Below, piece by piece: positions 32,336 through 44,500 of a stretch of DNA of 64,000 bases (positions are counted from its first letter, which is position 1; each line of letters starts with the position of its first letter). A program made the translations under genes and the position numbers. The DNA comes from Blattamonas nauphoetae. Lineage: Eukaryota > Preaxostyla > Oxymonadida. Under the pieces are notes generated by a model. The model saw nothing but the letters and a program-made list of their open reading frames with translations, had not been told where the DNA came from and did no database searches. The stretch is from NCBI GenBank assembly GCA_033064195.1, contig JARBJD010000017.1, positions 1 to 64,000 of the forward strand. The letters run 5' to 3'.

Positions 32336-34228
32336 ATGCAAGATTTCTCAAGTGACTATGCATATCGCTCATCAAGGTTTCTTTTTGTTTGAGTATTATT
32401 CATACGGTTCGCTTCAACATAACCAATTCACGATGCTTCATTCTTCGCGCCATAGTGATCCTACTGCACAACCCACCAGTTTATCCAATTCCCCTCGTCT
32501 CAACATTCCTCAACATCATATAAATTCTGATGATTTTCCCTCTGAACGTGCGTCAATTGATGTCATCATTGATCGTGAGACATCACAACTCGAGGATCGG
32601 TTGTCAGGTTCGAGCGTTGATTTATTCTTTAGATAATTGATCTTTGCTATCCTCTGCCTTTTCTTTTCTGACCGACAATGCAGCATTTAACCGGTCATTC
32701 ATGGCTCAAATTGAACAGGCCATGAATGCTCTTCGGATGGCAGTCGATTCTAAAGAGCACGAAATTGAGCGATTAAAGCGACTACATTCACAAGAACAGC
32801 AACACCTTGCTGTTTGATTCCTTTTTGTTTCAGTTTTGTAGGATGAGCTTGCCAGTCTGCAAACCAATCATCTTTCATCAAGCACCCTGATCAAAAAGCA
32901 AAAATGTATCATTGAACATCTTACCTGCCAACACGCTCGGAATCTTGAAGCAAAGGTTGATATTCATTCTGATTTCATCTATTGTCTTCCCTCAGCATTC
33001 ACATCGCATTTTGGGGATGACGTTTGCGGCATGGAAGCTCGGAACTCGCATCCTCAGAGAACAACAACTTCGGAAGCAGAAGGCAGCCCATTTCCACTCC
33101 CTCTTCCTCCTCAAGAAGTCGCTCTCGTCCTGGCGAAGCTACACTCTCCTCTCTTCGCAGCTCACCCACAAACAGAACGTCCAGCGAACAATCAACGACG
33201 AACGGGCGCGCTTTGAGGCAACGTACGGCGTCGCAATGAACGACCTTCGTTCCCAACTTGCCAACGCCACTGAACTCCTCGCGAAGGAACGAGCGATGCG
33301 CACCCAGTTCAACAAGGACATGCGACAGGCCGTCTTCCGCGGGGTCACTGCTCTCAACACGGAAACTCTCCGAGCACTTGGGCAGCGCCAGGACCTTCAT
33401 TTGGATGGAGTTCCTCCATCGTCGCTCTTCGGGACAGGATGGCCGGTCTTCACAAACGAGGAGCCGCCGCAGCCAAGCGGATCACAGCAGTATCAAGAGA
33501 CTGGGAACGAGCAGTGGGACAGAGGGACACAGGAGAGGGGGATCGACGAGGGAGAGCACGACCCCCATCCGCACGAAGAGGCCGAGCACAACAAAGCCGA
33601 GGTCTTCACCGAAGACTCGTCACTCTGCAACTTCGGCGAACCCGTCCCAAATGTCCAGCGTACACAGTCGGAAGAGAATGAGGCTCCGCTGGAAGAGGTA
33701 GAACCGCCCCAGCCCGAACACCGCCTTCCACCGCACTCGCAGGCCGCGCGCCACTTCCCAACCAGCACAGCCATCCGCGCCCCGCCAGCCTTCTCAGATT
33801 GGGTCATCTCGCCCCTCACGGAAGTGTTCGACCCGTCTGGAGTGGGTGAAGATGACGGCAGACTCGAGTCGCATCCTCAGCGGAAGGAGCCCACACCCTT
33901 CGATGCTCCTCGATCGGGCATTCCGCAGGCACATCGCATCAGACCCAACGTCTCCACAAACCCCCGACCAAACACACAACCCAACCGTCCACTCACACCT
34001 CCCCAGCGCCAGACATCGGCAAAGAAGCGGCTGATCGACGACCAGCGCGCGGAGATGACCAAAATGAAGGCCCCCACCGACCAGCGCCCAGTGACGATGA
34101 GACCCGCTTCTGATTTGGGAAAGGAGAGGGGAGGGCGAGATTGGATGAGGCCAGCAGGGAAGGAGCAGACTTTCCGGCCCGACAGGAACGAAATCTCGCT
34201 GCAAGGGAAGAAGAAGCCTCGGCCGTGA
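32336..34228 (+). CDS. POC5: POC5 centriolar protein
   Basis: Exon 1 (32336-32376; possible earlier ATGs at 32288 and 32318) joins 32456 onward to read MQDFSSDYAYRSSSDPTAQP. Further short exons encode AFNRSFMAQIEQAMNALRMA and a coiled coil. A long last exon begins KHSHRILGMTFAAWKLG. The region FLLKKSLSSWRSY resembles the centrin-binding repeats of POC5 (LLKKVWKVWRS), and QAVFRGVTALNTETL matches the POC5 signature KAFMRGVCALNLEA. POC5 binds centrin in the centriole lumen and is needed for centriole elongation. The last about 250 residues are proline-rich and disordered. It follows POC1 on the same strand, an unusual neighbour pairing of two inner-scaffold proteins. Confidence 0.87.
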
Positions 34229-34341
34229 CATCATTTCACTTATCTCTTGTTTTGCTCTTTTTCCACGAGAACAAAAACAGAACGAAATGAAGACAAACAA
34301 GACGATAAGAAGAGCAAACAAACAGAGACAAGCCGTTGCGG

Positions 34342-35607
34342 CTAATCCTGGCTGGGCACAGCCTTTCCGCGAGGAGTGAAGTCTTTGATGGCCGCAGCGT
34401 TGGTCTTGAACTGCTGGAACTCGGGCGTGTATGTTGTTTTCGCGACGATCTTCGTTCGCTTCCGTTTGGACCGGTGCTCCTCCTTTCTCGGCTGCGGGGG
34501 AGGCAGCGAGACGGGGGCTTGCTGGTGCTTGTAGAGCTGCTGGGCGGTCACGCCGTAAGGAGAGGAGGCGGGGTAGACGCTGCTGTAGGGGCTGGGCTGC
34601 GGAGGGAGGTACGCAGGGTAGCTGGGCGGTGGCTGCGAGGGAAACTGCGGCGGGTGGGGGGCAGCTCCGGCGAAGAACCCGCCTGGCGGATGCTGAATCG
34701 GGTTGAACGGGGTGTTCGACGGATGGACGTGCTGGTTGATCGGCTGGTATTGCTGATGAGGTGACACTTGGGACGGAAAAGGTGGGACAGATGCCATTTG
34801 AGGGATTCCTTGTTGTATAAATCCCTGACCTTGCTGTGCATGTTGATACGCGCTGTTTGAGCTGTATGGCGTCATCCTAACTGATTCATCCGCCTTCTCA
34901 AACAGGTGATGACTGGAAGGATCTTGTTGATATCGTTGCTTTGGCTTCGGAACCCACGACGGAGCAGAAACATGGTCTCGGAGTGAATCGAGACCAAAAG
35001 GGTCAGTTGACATTGATGAAGGATGAGAGACGGACGGTGGAGAGATAGAAGGTGTATGCATGATTGGCTGGGAAAAAGTGCCGTGATGTTCATTTGGTGA
35101 TGCCTGGGGTTGGAGTGACCGAATTGTTGGTTGATTCAAAGCATTAGATGATTGAATGTCTGTTTTGGCTGGAGGGAAAAATAGCTGTCTGTGTTCTCGG
35201 GCCTGATTTTGACGTCTTTGGTCGGAGTCCAAAGCGGTGTGTGGAGATTGGATGATGACCTGGCCTTCCTCAATCTTGACTGTTGATTTAGGATTGATCA
35301 TCTTTAATCGCTCAAGCACAATATTAAGATCGTTGTTTTTTGATTTATCAACGGTTTCTTTTGAATATGCAGGCTCCGGTCGTTTTTGTTCTCGTCGGAT
35401 ATCCTCTGACGATTCCGAGTCTGAATAAGATGAACTAGGTGAACGATGACGATGATGATGGCGATGTCTATGAGATCTACTGGAGCGATGACTCTGTTGT
35501 GACGATCGATGACTCTGCGACCTGAGATATTCATCTGTGAGGTAGATTCGTCGTTTTTTCACAGAATCTGAGTGATTTGAATGTTCTGATGGTTGAGAAG
35601 GCTGCAT
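34342..35607 (-). CDS. Unrecognised Ser/Arg/His- and Pro/Gln-rich protein
   Basis: A single-exon frame encodes 421 aa starting MQPSQPSEHSNHSD. The N-terminal part is rich in RS/HR pairs (RSSRSHRHRHHHRHRSPSSS), as in SR-type splicing or RNA-binding proteins, but I see no RRM. Residues about 85-120 (NNDLNIVLERLKMINPKSTV) may be ordered. The middle is Pro/Gln/Ser-rich and disordered, and the C terminus is basic (RSKRKRTKIVAKTTYTPEF), possibly nuclear-localising. The gene converges with POC5, with 113 bp between their stops. A nuclear RNA-related role is only a guess from composition. The C-terminal third is clearly more GC-rich than the rest. Confidence 0.75.
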   Translation of the reverse strand: MQPSQPSEHSNHSDSVKKRRIYLTDEYLRSQSHRSSQQSHRSSRSHRHRHHHRHRSPSSSYSDSESSEDIRREQKRPEPAYSKETVDKSKNNDLNIVLERLKMINPKSTVKIEEGQVIIQSPHTALDSDQRRQNQAREHRQLFFPPAKTDIQSSNALNQPTIRSLQPQASPNEHHGTFSQPIMHTPSISPPSVSHPSSMSTDPFGLDSLRDHVSAPSWVPKPKQRYQQDPSSHHLFEKADESVRMTPYSSNSAYQHAQQGQGFIQQGIPQMASVPPFPSQVSPHQQYQPINQHVHPSNTPFNPIQHPPGGFFAGAAPHPPQFPSQPPPSYPAYLPPQPSPYSSVYPASSPYGVTAQQLYKHQQAPVSLPPPQPRKEEHRSKRKRTKIVAKTTYTPEFQQFKTNAAAIKDFTPRGKAVPSQD

Positions 35608-35965
35608 AATCTATTTTTTGAGCAAAAAATGCGAACAGAACTCCGAAAAAAATTGTTTCAAATGAATAGAATATTGACAGATCTCTAAACCATAAATACA
35701 TTTTTGTGTAATCTGAAATTAAACAAACCAAAATGAACTTATAATGTGGAGAAATTTTGGATAATATGTTGAATAAACACATTTACGAATTAGAATACGA
35801 GACAGAAAGCTCCATACATTGAACCACGAGTAAGGTTCGGCTCTTGTGGGCTCCTGTCCGTAATTAGAGGATGTTAAGTTTTCAAATCAGTGCACAAGCG
35901 CACTTCTGGTACCGACAAGATGATGGGTGGATATAAACAGCGTGAAGGAGTCAGAGGAGGAGAAA
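35608..35965. other. Intergenic stretch between two minus-strand genes
   Basis: About 360 bp, AT-rich. No gene seen. It holds the promoter of the SR-rich gene and the 3' end region of RFT1. Confidence 0.45.
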
Positions 35966-38398
35966 TCATCCGCCGAGGAAGAACGGGTGGTCAGAAGAGA
36001 ACTCGAATCTGTTTGTCCTTTCGGATGCTGAAGAGATGAGGAAGAGGAGAGCACACATGAGGGTCACATACACAGCTGCAAACGAGACGACCACGATGGA
36101 GTAGAAGAGAGCGTACGGAAGCGAGAAGGGGACAAGGAAGCGTGGAAGCTCTGTCTCGGTGTCCCTTTTGGAATCGTTGCGGGCGATGGACAGACGAAGG
36201 AAGATGAAGAACACAAACGAGACAGTCGCGAAGACAGTTGGAGTGGCGCGAGGAAGAACAGAGACGGTTGTTGAGCGGATGGCTGGCTGGGACAGGTTGC
36301 GCAGAGGGAGCCAGACCGAACGCATCGGAGATTCAACAGGAGTGACAGGCGAGGCTGCTTTCTTCTGCCTCTCGTTCAGAAAGAGAAGCACCCAGCTGGT
36401 GATGACGCGGACAAGGGAATTGATGAGTTCGGCGACGGCCATCCCAAACACTTGGAACTTCGAGCCCAGCCACCAGGTGAGGCCGAAGTACACGACAGAC
36501 GAGACGGAGAGAGCAACTGACGATGCGAAGAGGAGTGACGAGGAGAGCAGGGAGCGGCAGAGGGCTTCGCTGGTTCCGTTCACAAAGAGGAGAGCAGCAA
36601 CGAGGAAGAAGAGGAAGGTGTACAGCGGAAGGGAGAGCGGTGGTTTCAGCCACTGCTGCCCAAACAGGAGGGAGACGAGTTCGGTGGAGAGTGGGGCGAG
36701 GAAGGCGAAGATGAAGATGGCTGCGTAGAGTGCGAATCGGAGGGCGAGCGGGAGGATGACACTGACTGTCATTGGCAACTCCGATTGAGTTGTTGGGGCA
36801 GGTTGCGTTGGCGCATCAGGGAGTGGTGGAGGGGTGAGGAGAGTGCGAGTGTCTGGGTTGTGGACGACAGCAGCGAGAGAAATGGCTTCGGTCTCGGAAT
36901 CGTCGACGTGTTCCGACATTGCATCCGCTGGGAGAGATGAGGAGCGGGGGCTGAGGATGGGTGGTGGTGACTGTTGGAGTTCCTCTTCCAGCTCCAAAGG
37001 CCGTCCCATCTCGATGCTTGCTTCGACAACCTTCTCCCATTCCTCCCTGTTGTCAGCGGCGGGCTTTGTCGACGGTGTCGATGAGGGTGAAGAGGGTTGT
37101 GGCGAGAAGGAAAGCGAGGATGTCGGCGATTGCATCTCCAGTCCTTCCTCGCTCCATTCGAGAAACTCAAAGGTGCTGTTTCTCTCCTGCGTGCCTTGCT
37201 TCTTCGCCTCCTCCTCTCGCACCCTCATCTTGGCTGCGTTCTCCCCCACTCTCTGCTCCAACGGGGCAGCGACGGATGCCAGGACGAGAGAGGAAGGGAC
37301 TCGCGATTGAGAAAGGGTGGAGAGTGAGTCTGTGGAGAGGATGCGGGACGAGATGACGGGTGAGGTGAAGTCGAGGAAGAGGCGGAGGACAGAGTCGAGG
37401 AGGACAGAAAGCAGGTCGGTCTTGAAGAGCGCCTTCGGGAACGGCGGACGTGAGCAGAAAGATGAGAATGGAAGGAGGTCCGAAAAAGTGTGAGGAGGAA
37501 CTTGAGGCCGTGTTGATGTGTCGGATGATGTTGTCTGGACTTTGTCTGCTGGTGAGGGCCCTCCTTGCTCGTTTGGGTCTCTGTTTGTGCTTTCTCGTCG
37601 CAGACGTGCTTCTTTCAGTCGTTGCCTTTCAACTCCAAATGCCATGCCCACTCCGTTGATCGCAACTCGAACGAGGTTCGCACCTGCCACAATCACAATG
37701 TCGCTTTCTCGCGCTCCTGTCCCAATCATCGAACGCGCAATTGAGAGACAAACCACAATGACGACCTGCTGGACCACGACGGACAGACACTCCGAAAAGA
37801 GAAGGAGTGGGATGAGATGGCAGTGCTGGATCAGAATGTAGAACGGCTCAAAGAGGACTTCAACATACGAAGTGATGACTGAAGACAAGAAGAATTGCGA
37901 GAAAAGGCAAACTGTAGACGGAATCTATCCAGTTGAAAGAATACCCTTCAACATTTTTTGGACGAAGAAGTCCATACCATACTAGAATAGAGAGGGATGA
38001 AGATGAATGGAGAATAGGTCATACTCATGAGAAAAATGAGGAACAATATGGAATGTGACCCACGAATAAAGCCTATGACTGATCTGAAAGACAGGTGTAA
38101 TGATGATTCTGGACTGGGTCACAGTTTATAATGGAGAAATGAGAAACTTTAGTGAACCAGAGCGTAAGATGAATGTACGAATTGGAAATTGGCATAAAAC
38201 ACGTGCCGTTCCGCTAGCTATTTCAATGACCGCCAGGCGCTGGTGAATTGAAGGGACATTGTAAAGAAATCAAACACCAAATATTGATGGAGTGATGACA
38301 CGGTTAACATATAGATTGACGAATGTGACGAACAACCGTAAGCACAATCCAACAATTGTGGTGATTCCAACATCTTTGAAGAGTGAACGAGGTGGCAT
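35966..38398 (-). CDS. RFT1: RFT1-like protein, N-glycan lipid precursor pathway
   Basis: Five exons: the start MPPRSLFKDVGITTIVGLCL (38398-38276) and three short exons (RLAVIEIASGTARVLCQFPI, SVIGFIRGSHSILFLIF, WYGLLRPKNVE) join a long exon beginning VITSYVEVLFEPFYILIQ. The last two phrases match the RFT1 family (ALxELLSEPFY region). The C-terminal half has VNGTSEALCRSL, equivalent to the conserved NG(T/V)SEA(F) helix, and further membrane segments (WWLGSKFQVFGMAVAELINS). Total is about 740 aa against about 540 in human. The excess is a roughly 280-residue Ser/Pro/Glu-rich segment between two membrane halves. RFT1 is a multi-pass ER protein needed for Man5GlcNAc2-PP-dolichol use in N-glycosylation. 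Introns are confined to the 5' end. Confidence 0.85.
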
Positions 38399-38530
38399 CT
38401 GATTCGTGGATCTGACCATCATCGATTATTGGTTGTAACGAAGATAGCAAAATACAGGGAATAGGGGTGAAGTGATGTGATTCGTTCACAAAATGAATAC
38501 ATAAATCAAGAGTGACATATCGTCTTGGCT

Positions 38531-41444
38531 CTACAATTGCTGGAATCCACTGATTCTCTTCCTTTTGTACCAGCAGAGCCAGAAGAGCACAGCAAAGACA
38601 GACACAGAGGCAGCAATGACAGTCGTGAATATTAGAGAAGGAACAGCAAGAACGGCTGTGGATCCAGGCGAGATTGCGACGAACGGCTGGGAGTATCCGA
38701 ACAGTTCTGAGAAAACGATTAAGAAGAGAGAAGCACACTGTGCGGATGGTCATCGGCAGCGACCGAGAAGAGATACGCAGTGTCGTGTTTGAGAGTGGAT
38801 GGGATGGTGACCTCCAACCTTCGAGTTGTTGATTCGAGTTTGCTGGCGATGACAATCGTCTCGCTCGCGTCGGAGAAGAGGGTGACCGTGAACGTGCTGG
38901 CCACTCCGAAGTAGTCCCACGTGAGCACTGTCTTTTCGGAGAGCGAGAGAGTGTAGTCCTTCGACTTGAACGACAGATTGGGGATGAGGCTGGTGCGCTC
39001 GAGTGGGAACAGGAAGCTGTCCACGTGCGAGTCGGAGCGTCCGTCGGCAACGCGGAAGAAGTATGCGTTGTCCTTCACGTCAACATCCACAACCCACTTC
39101 ACGCTGGTTTCCGTGTAGGGCACGAAAGAGTCGATGGCAATGCAGCTGGTGGGATTTTGGACGCTTCCACGGCAGAGGGAGACGACAGAGAAGTCGGGAT
39201 AGCGGTTAGTCTTCCACGCGACAGTGACCTCCTTTCCAGTCTGCACGTTGTCAGCTGCAGTCGGCGAGACAAGCTCGTACTCCAGCTCCGGCACGACCAC
39301 AGAGAACATCCCTGTTGTCCCGATGAGCTTGGGGGCAGACGAGGAGTCTTCGGGTTCCATGTGGAGGGTGATGGCGTAGTCGTCGCCCGACTTGACGGAG
39401 TACGCGTCGATCTTCCACGTGTACGAGCCAGCATTGTCCGCGTTGAAGAGAAAGAGAGTGTGGTTGAGCTCGCCCTTCTTCAGGGTCAGCGTCACCTTCG
39501 GAACAGCGGGTTGGTATTCCCATTTGATGACGAGGGTGTCGGCTACGACCTCCTGCCCAGCGACGGGTGAGGAGAACTTGATTGAGAGCGGGGCAACAGT
39601 GACATCGACTGTCTTCTCCACCGACTCAGTCTGAGTGGCGGGGTTGAACAGCTTGAACACGACTTGGTAGGCTCCCGCTTCGAGGTTGGGGAGGACGCGG
39701 TATGTGCTCTGTCCGAGATGCGGCACTTCGAGGCGGACGAGGATCTCCTCCTCCGGCGCGTTGGACGGGCGGATGTAAATGTTGTAGCGGAAGCTGTCGA
39801 CGTTGTCGCCTCTCGTGTACCACTTCAGCGAGACAGTGGTGTTGAGGAAGAGGACGTCTCCGCTTTCGGGCTCGTTGACGACCAGCTCCGGTTTGAGTGA
39901 GGAGCACTTGGAAGAGTTCTGTGTGTAGACAAAGCAGTTTCCATAAGAAGGGCCAAATGCACCCCCTTCAACGCATCCCGAGATGGAGTAAGGATACGCC
40001 TCCATTGTCTGGCACCATCCGCACTTCAAATCGCTGAGACAGGTACTGCAGTTTGCTCTCGACGAGCACTTCTGACTCGGGCATTTGTTCTGCTCTGCGA
40101 TTCGAATGCTGCATTGTTCGTATTCTGGGCCAGACTCTCCTTTTGTGAGACATCGCTGGAGTGATGCACACCAGATGCCACCAGCTGTCGTGCAGTCGAT
40201 ACAGTTTGAGTGTTTAAGGAGTTCTTCGAGTTTGATTTCGAACAGCTGTGTGCTGAGTTTACCATCAGAACCTTCCCCTCCAAAAGTGACTAAAGTGTGT
40301 GTTTTTGAATCGTACGCAGCGGCAGCACCATTCGTCAAAGAAGGAGTGACCAAAGTGCTCGGAGAAATTCGACTCCACGAGAAATACTCAGAATCTGCAG
40401 AACAGTCAAAATGAGTGGAAAAGGATGGCAAAAAGAGAGAAACAGACCGAGATTTACGACAGTGATGTCAGAAGTGCTGGATGATCCACCATAAATGATG
40501 AGATTCGATCCAACAATGAATGAGGTTGCATAGGACCTCTGGCACAAGGAATTGATAATGGATAAAAGAAGATGAAAACAGAAGAAAGTGCAGACGATTG
40601 GTAGTCCGATTGGATGATAAAAAACTTGTTGTAGAGAGACAGTGAAAGATTCTCCATTCTCAGCTGATCAAAATGAAGAGTGAAAATAAATACTGAGAGT
40701 GACTTTCCACATATCTTGATTGACTTTGGTTTGTTGGTCGTGTCCGCCTGTCAAGAGAAATACGTACGACCGACTTTCTTTTCTGGAGAAGAAGAATAAG
40801 TCGAAACAAAGCGAACTTCCAAAAAACCAAAGATGTTCCGAGAGATGCGAGGTCAGTAGCTTCTGCTGGTATGTCAACCTTTGCAAATATTCCATCTGTG
40901 ATGAGAAGAATGACGTTCTTGTAAAAATGTTGAGACCTTCGTACAAGACATAAAATTTCTTCAAAAATGATGTTCCTGTCGAAGTAGTCTGAGCTCCACC
41001 CCAAATCAGAATCGTTTTTGAATCATTAAATGATGCCATTGATTGTCCATGCATTCTTACAGGGAGGTTGAGTTGCTTTGACGTACCAGACGTCGTATCA
41101 ATATGATATGCACATGATTCTGAGTATCCCGATGTGTTTAATCCCCCAGCTATAAAGAGACCAAGCTTATCATTGTGTTGGTACTCGGTAGCAGCATGAT
41201 AGCGAAGTTCTGGTATAGTTGCAGGAAGGGTGACCTGGGAGAAGGAGTGAGCTTCCACTGAATAGCGATGTAGATCTGTTGTGGATTTATTATTTGAATC
41301 GAATCCACCGTATGAATAACCATCAACACCGACAAATGTGAATGAATGATGCTTGCGGCTCGAGGTGAGTGCTATGTCATGTGGTGCCCATTCATTCTCG
41401 CCGTGAAGGCATGTGAGAAGACCAATTAGAAGGCCAGCTATCAT
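38531..41444 (-). CDS. Kelch-PSI-Kre9-like type I membrane protein
   Basis: The start MIAGLLIGLLTCLHG is a signal peptide. Kelch repeats follow (YSYGGFDSNN, LFIAGGLNTSGYS, ILIWGGAQ, VFLLTGGHDQQ, LIIYGGSSSTSD, LVTFGGEGSDG). Next are two cysteine-rich PSI-like modules (CIDCTTAGGIWCASLQRC; CSTCLSDLKCGWCQ), then beta-sandwich repeats like the Ser-Thr-rich Kre9/KNH domain (VTLTLKKGELNHTLFLF, GSYTWKID). A last exon adds one membrane helix (AVLAVPSLIFTTVIAASVSV...) and a short basic cytoplasmic tail ending at 38531. Exons near 40430-41000 are short and their exact joints uncertain. The domain order suggests a cell-surface adhesion or receptor protein of about 900 aa. The 5' half is AT-rich with introns, the 3' half GC-rich. 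Confidence 0.8.
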
Positions 41445-41581
41445 TTTGATCGTTCAGCGAAGTTACGGAGAATAATGGGACATCACACAATCAACAAGCT
41501 TTCCTCTTTATTCACTCACACAACCTCTGCACAGCAGAAACATCATTGTCAGTCATACACTTGACAGATATTCACGGAGCA
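41445..41581. promoter_or_regulatory. Divergent intergenic promoter region
   Basis: Only 137 bp separate the start codons of the kelch-PSI gene (minus) and the TRF4-like gene (plus), so both promoters must lie here or overlap the 5' ends. No classical motif is evident. Confidence 0.5.
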
Positions 41582-44500
41582 ATGAGTGACAATCCTCTCC
41601 ATCCATTCGCAACTTCAACTCACATTCCCGTTGCGACTGGCCTCCCTTTCCATCTCAGTGCTGATGCCATATCAATTTTTCGTCAACAGATGGATCAAAA
41701 TTCAACAGCTCGAATTCAGATACCTCAAAATCCACCAGAACGAATCCCATGGGACAAAGCCATCAACGACCAACTCCAATCATCTCGATCTCTGACACTA
41801 CTCAACACATCTTTTACGGTTAAAGAGACCCATATCAATCAGCAGTTAGAAACCAATCCAACTCAAGAGTCGAGCTCCAAGGACCCACAAATTCCACAAT
41901 CACCTCCTCCATCGAATCAAGCGAATATTCAATCTCAACCTGAGGCATCAACTCCAAAGCGCATCAATAAGAAACAACGAAAAAAGGAGAAGAAGAACAA
42001 CCACCGGATTGAGCGAGAAATCAGCCAGGGATCACTCGATACTGATAAAGAAGCGGATAATCGCCGACAAAGAGAACTAGCAGAGAAACGAAAGGAAGAA
42101 CGCCTCAAAAAAGAAGAGGAGGAACGTAAGAAGAAAGAGAAAACTAAGGAAGAAAAAAGGAAACGTGAAGAAGAACGCCGTAAGAAAAACTTAGAAATCA
42201 AACGAAGGAAAGAAGAAAAACTACACGAACATGATCCATCTCCCGAAGTTCTGTCAGAATCTGGAGATTCAAACCGAGATACGTCCTCTGTACAAGAGCA
42301 GGAACCCAATGCATTGAGTCAAACATCGCGAGCATCCACACAGACCACGTCTACAATTCCACCAATTCCACCGAATTCGGTTCATTTCTCACCAGTTTTT
42401 GCCAATAAGCCAAAACAAACTGTTCCGATTCCTCCACCTTCCATCTCAACAACAGATCAAACATCGAAGAACCCACAGCCTCAGGCAGAACGTTCACCGT
42501 CCTCAAAACGAAGTGTGTCATCCACACCCATCCAGAAAGATCCTAAATCCAGTGACGTTCATTCAGCACTCCCCCCACTTCCGCCACAACCACTGTCGCT
42601 TCCACCGTCGCAAACCACTCCTCGCCCGCCTTCACCCGCCACTCCGCTTTCCACCTCTCAGTCCTCATCGAACAGGCGCTTCTCTTTCAGCGAATTGGAC
42701 GAGATGACCAAGGCCTTCAAAGCCAAACAAGGCCGCTCAATGGCCCAGTCGGATTCGGCCACCTCTCTCCAAAACGATCAGCCCCTCCTCTCTCGCTCGC
42801 AATCCCAGCAGCGGCACTCGCGTGGGAACAGTGTTGACTCGCGGTCTTTCTTGGTCTCCCCTCGCAACACGTCACCCGCCCTCCTCTCTCGCTCTGGCAG
42901 TCTCCACTCTGGCAGCCCCACCCACTCCCCCAGCCCATACACACCCGACCCACACTTCACTGTCCCCCTCGCCTTCCCCTTCGGCGCGGGCCCGTTCGAG
43001 CCTCTCGATGTCCTCCCCCCGCAGACATCCCCACCGATCTTCCACCCCACCCACCGCCGCTCGTCGAGCACCAGCAGCGGGCAGTCACCGACGTGCGAGC
43101 CTCAGGTGACTCCCACCCTCGCCCAGTCCCCGCATCCAAGCACGAACACTCAGACACAGACACAGAAGGACACGCGGAACACGAGCCCGGATGCCCTGAC
43201 TGCTTCATCAGACAGCCTCAAGTCGAGGACAAGTGCCGACACGGACAAAGACGAGTCAACGAAGAATGAAGATACCGAAGCTATCACCAAAAAAGCAACC
43301 ATCACTTCTCAGTCAATCAACGCGCGACCATTCGTTCCCTCATTCAAAGCGAAGGCCACTCAGCTGAACGAGAAAGCAATAACCTTCATCCCAAAGGACA
43401 CTCACAACACAAACGGAAACAACCACTCGTTGAACTCGAAAGGGATCTCGATCCCCGACTTCCACTCCAAAACGATATCTCCACACCTCCACCCACACTC
43501 ACCACACTCACCTCTCACCTCACAAACCGACTCGCTTCTCCCACTGTCCAACGCCAGGCTTCCTGTTCAGTTCAGCGGTTTCCACTACGGGCCATACAGG
43601 CAGACCTACGTGGGCAGCACCCCACCCAGTTCACCCTCCATCAACCGCCGCACTCCCACCCCGCAGCTCCACACGCAGCAGTCCGACTCGCTCCTCCCCG
43701 ACCCATACATCCCCCTCCCGCCAAATGTTCCTCCCGCTCCTCCGCTCTCCATCAACCTTCAATCTTCGTTCCAACCACATCACGCTCAGTCTTATTCTGT
43801 TTCACCGGACTTGCTCTCCAAACAATACAACAACCTCCGCCATCACCAGCCGATCCTCATCCCAACTCCACCGCCGCTCCCAGGCACGCAGCCGGGCCGA
43901 AGCATGGGTCCATTAACAATCTCACAGCACACCACTCCCTCCCACGCTGTCTTCTATCCGTCGCACCTCTCGCAGACCTCGAATGGCCTGTACACTTCAA
44001 CCTCGTTCCACCAGGTCCCGCACAGACCCATCCCCGACACCCTCTTCTCGACGAACAACTGGGAACCGATCTCATCAACGGTAGACATCCAGGCACTGGT
44101 GAACAAACTCCCAAAGCCGAAGGTCACGTCATCATTTTTAAAGGACCTCACGGCACTCTCCAACGCATACGCGTCACTCTCACTGTTCTCGTCGAACCTC
44201 GGATCGAAGGGCACTGAGGAGCCCACGTCGAGCAAAGACAACGGCGAGACCATTGTGTCGGGACTCCTCCGTCGCGCGCGCTTCAATCCGCAACACCCAC
44301 ATCACCCATCGCTTCTGTTCAGTCCTTCTTTTCCTCTTCTTTTGCCGAAGGCACAACCGTCATTTTCGTCTCTTCATTCTGTTCCTTCTGTTGCACATGC
44401 GACACCGCTTTATTTCATCAACAAGTACTTCCTTCTGTACTTTCTGTCACTCCCTGACACGTTTTCCCTTCGCCTTCCTCCACAACTCCCACGGCAGATC

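Noticed and set aside
35770-35900. Possible tRNA on the minus strand
   Set aside because: A T-arm-like string is present but acceptor and anticodon stems do not pair.
36159-37356. Plus-strand frames of 130-190 codons
   Set aside because: Antisense to RFT1, whose membrane helices and family motifs lie on the minus strand.
41546-41581. Upstream extension of the TRF4-like protein to 41546
   Set aside because: That start is TTG. The first ATG in frame is at 41582.
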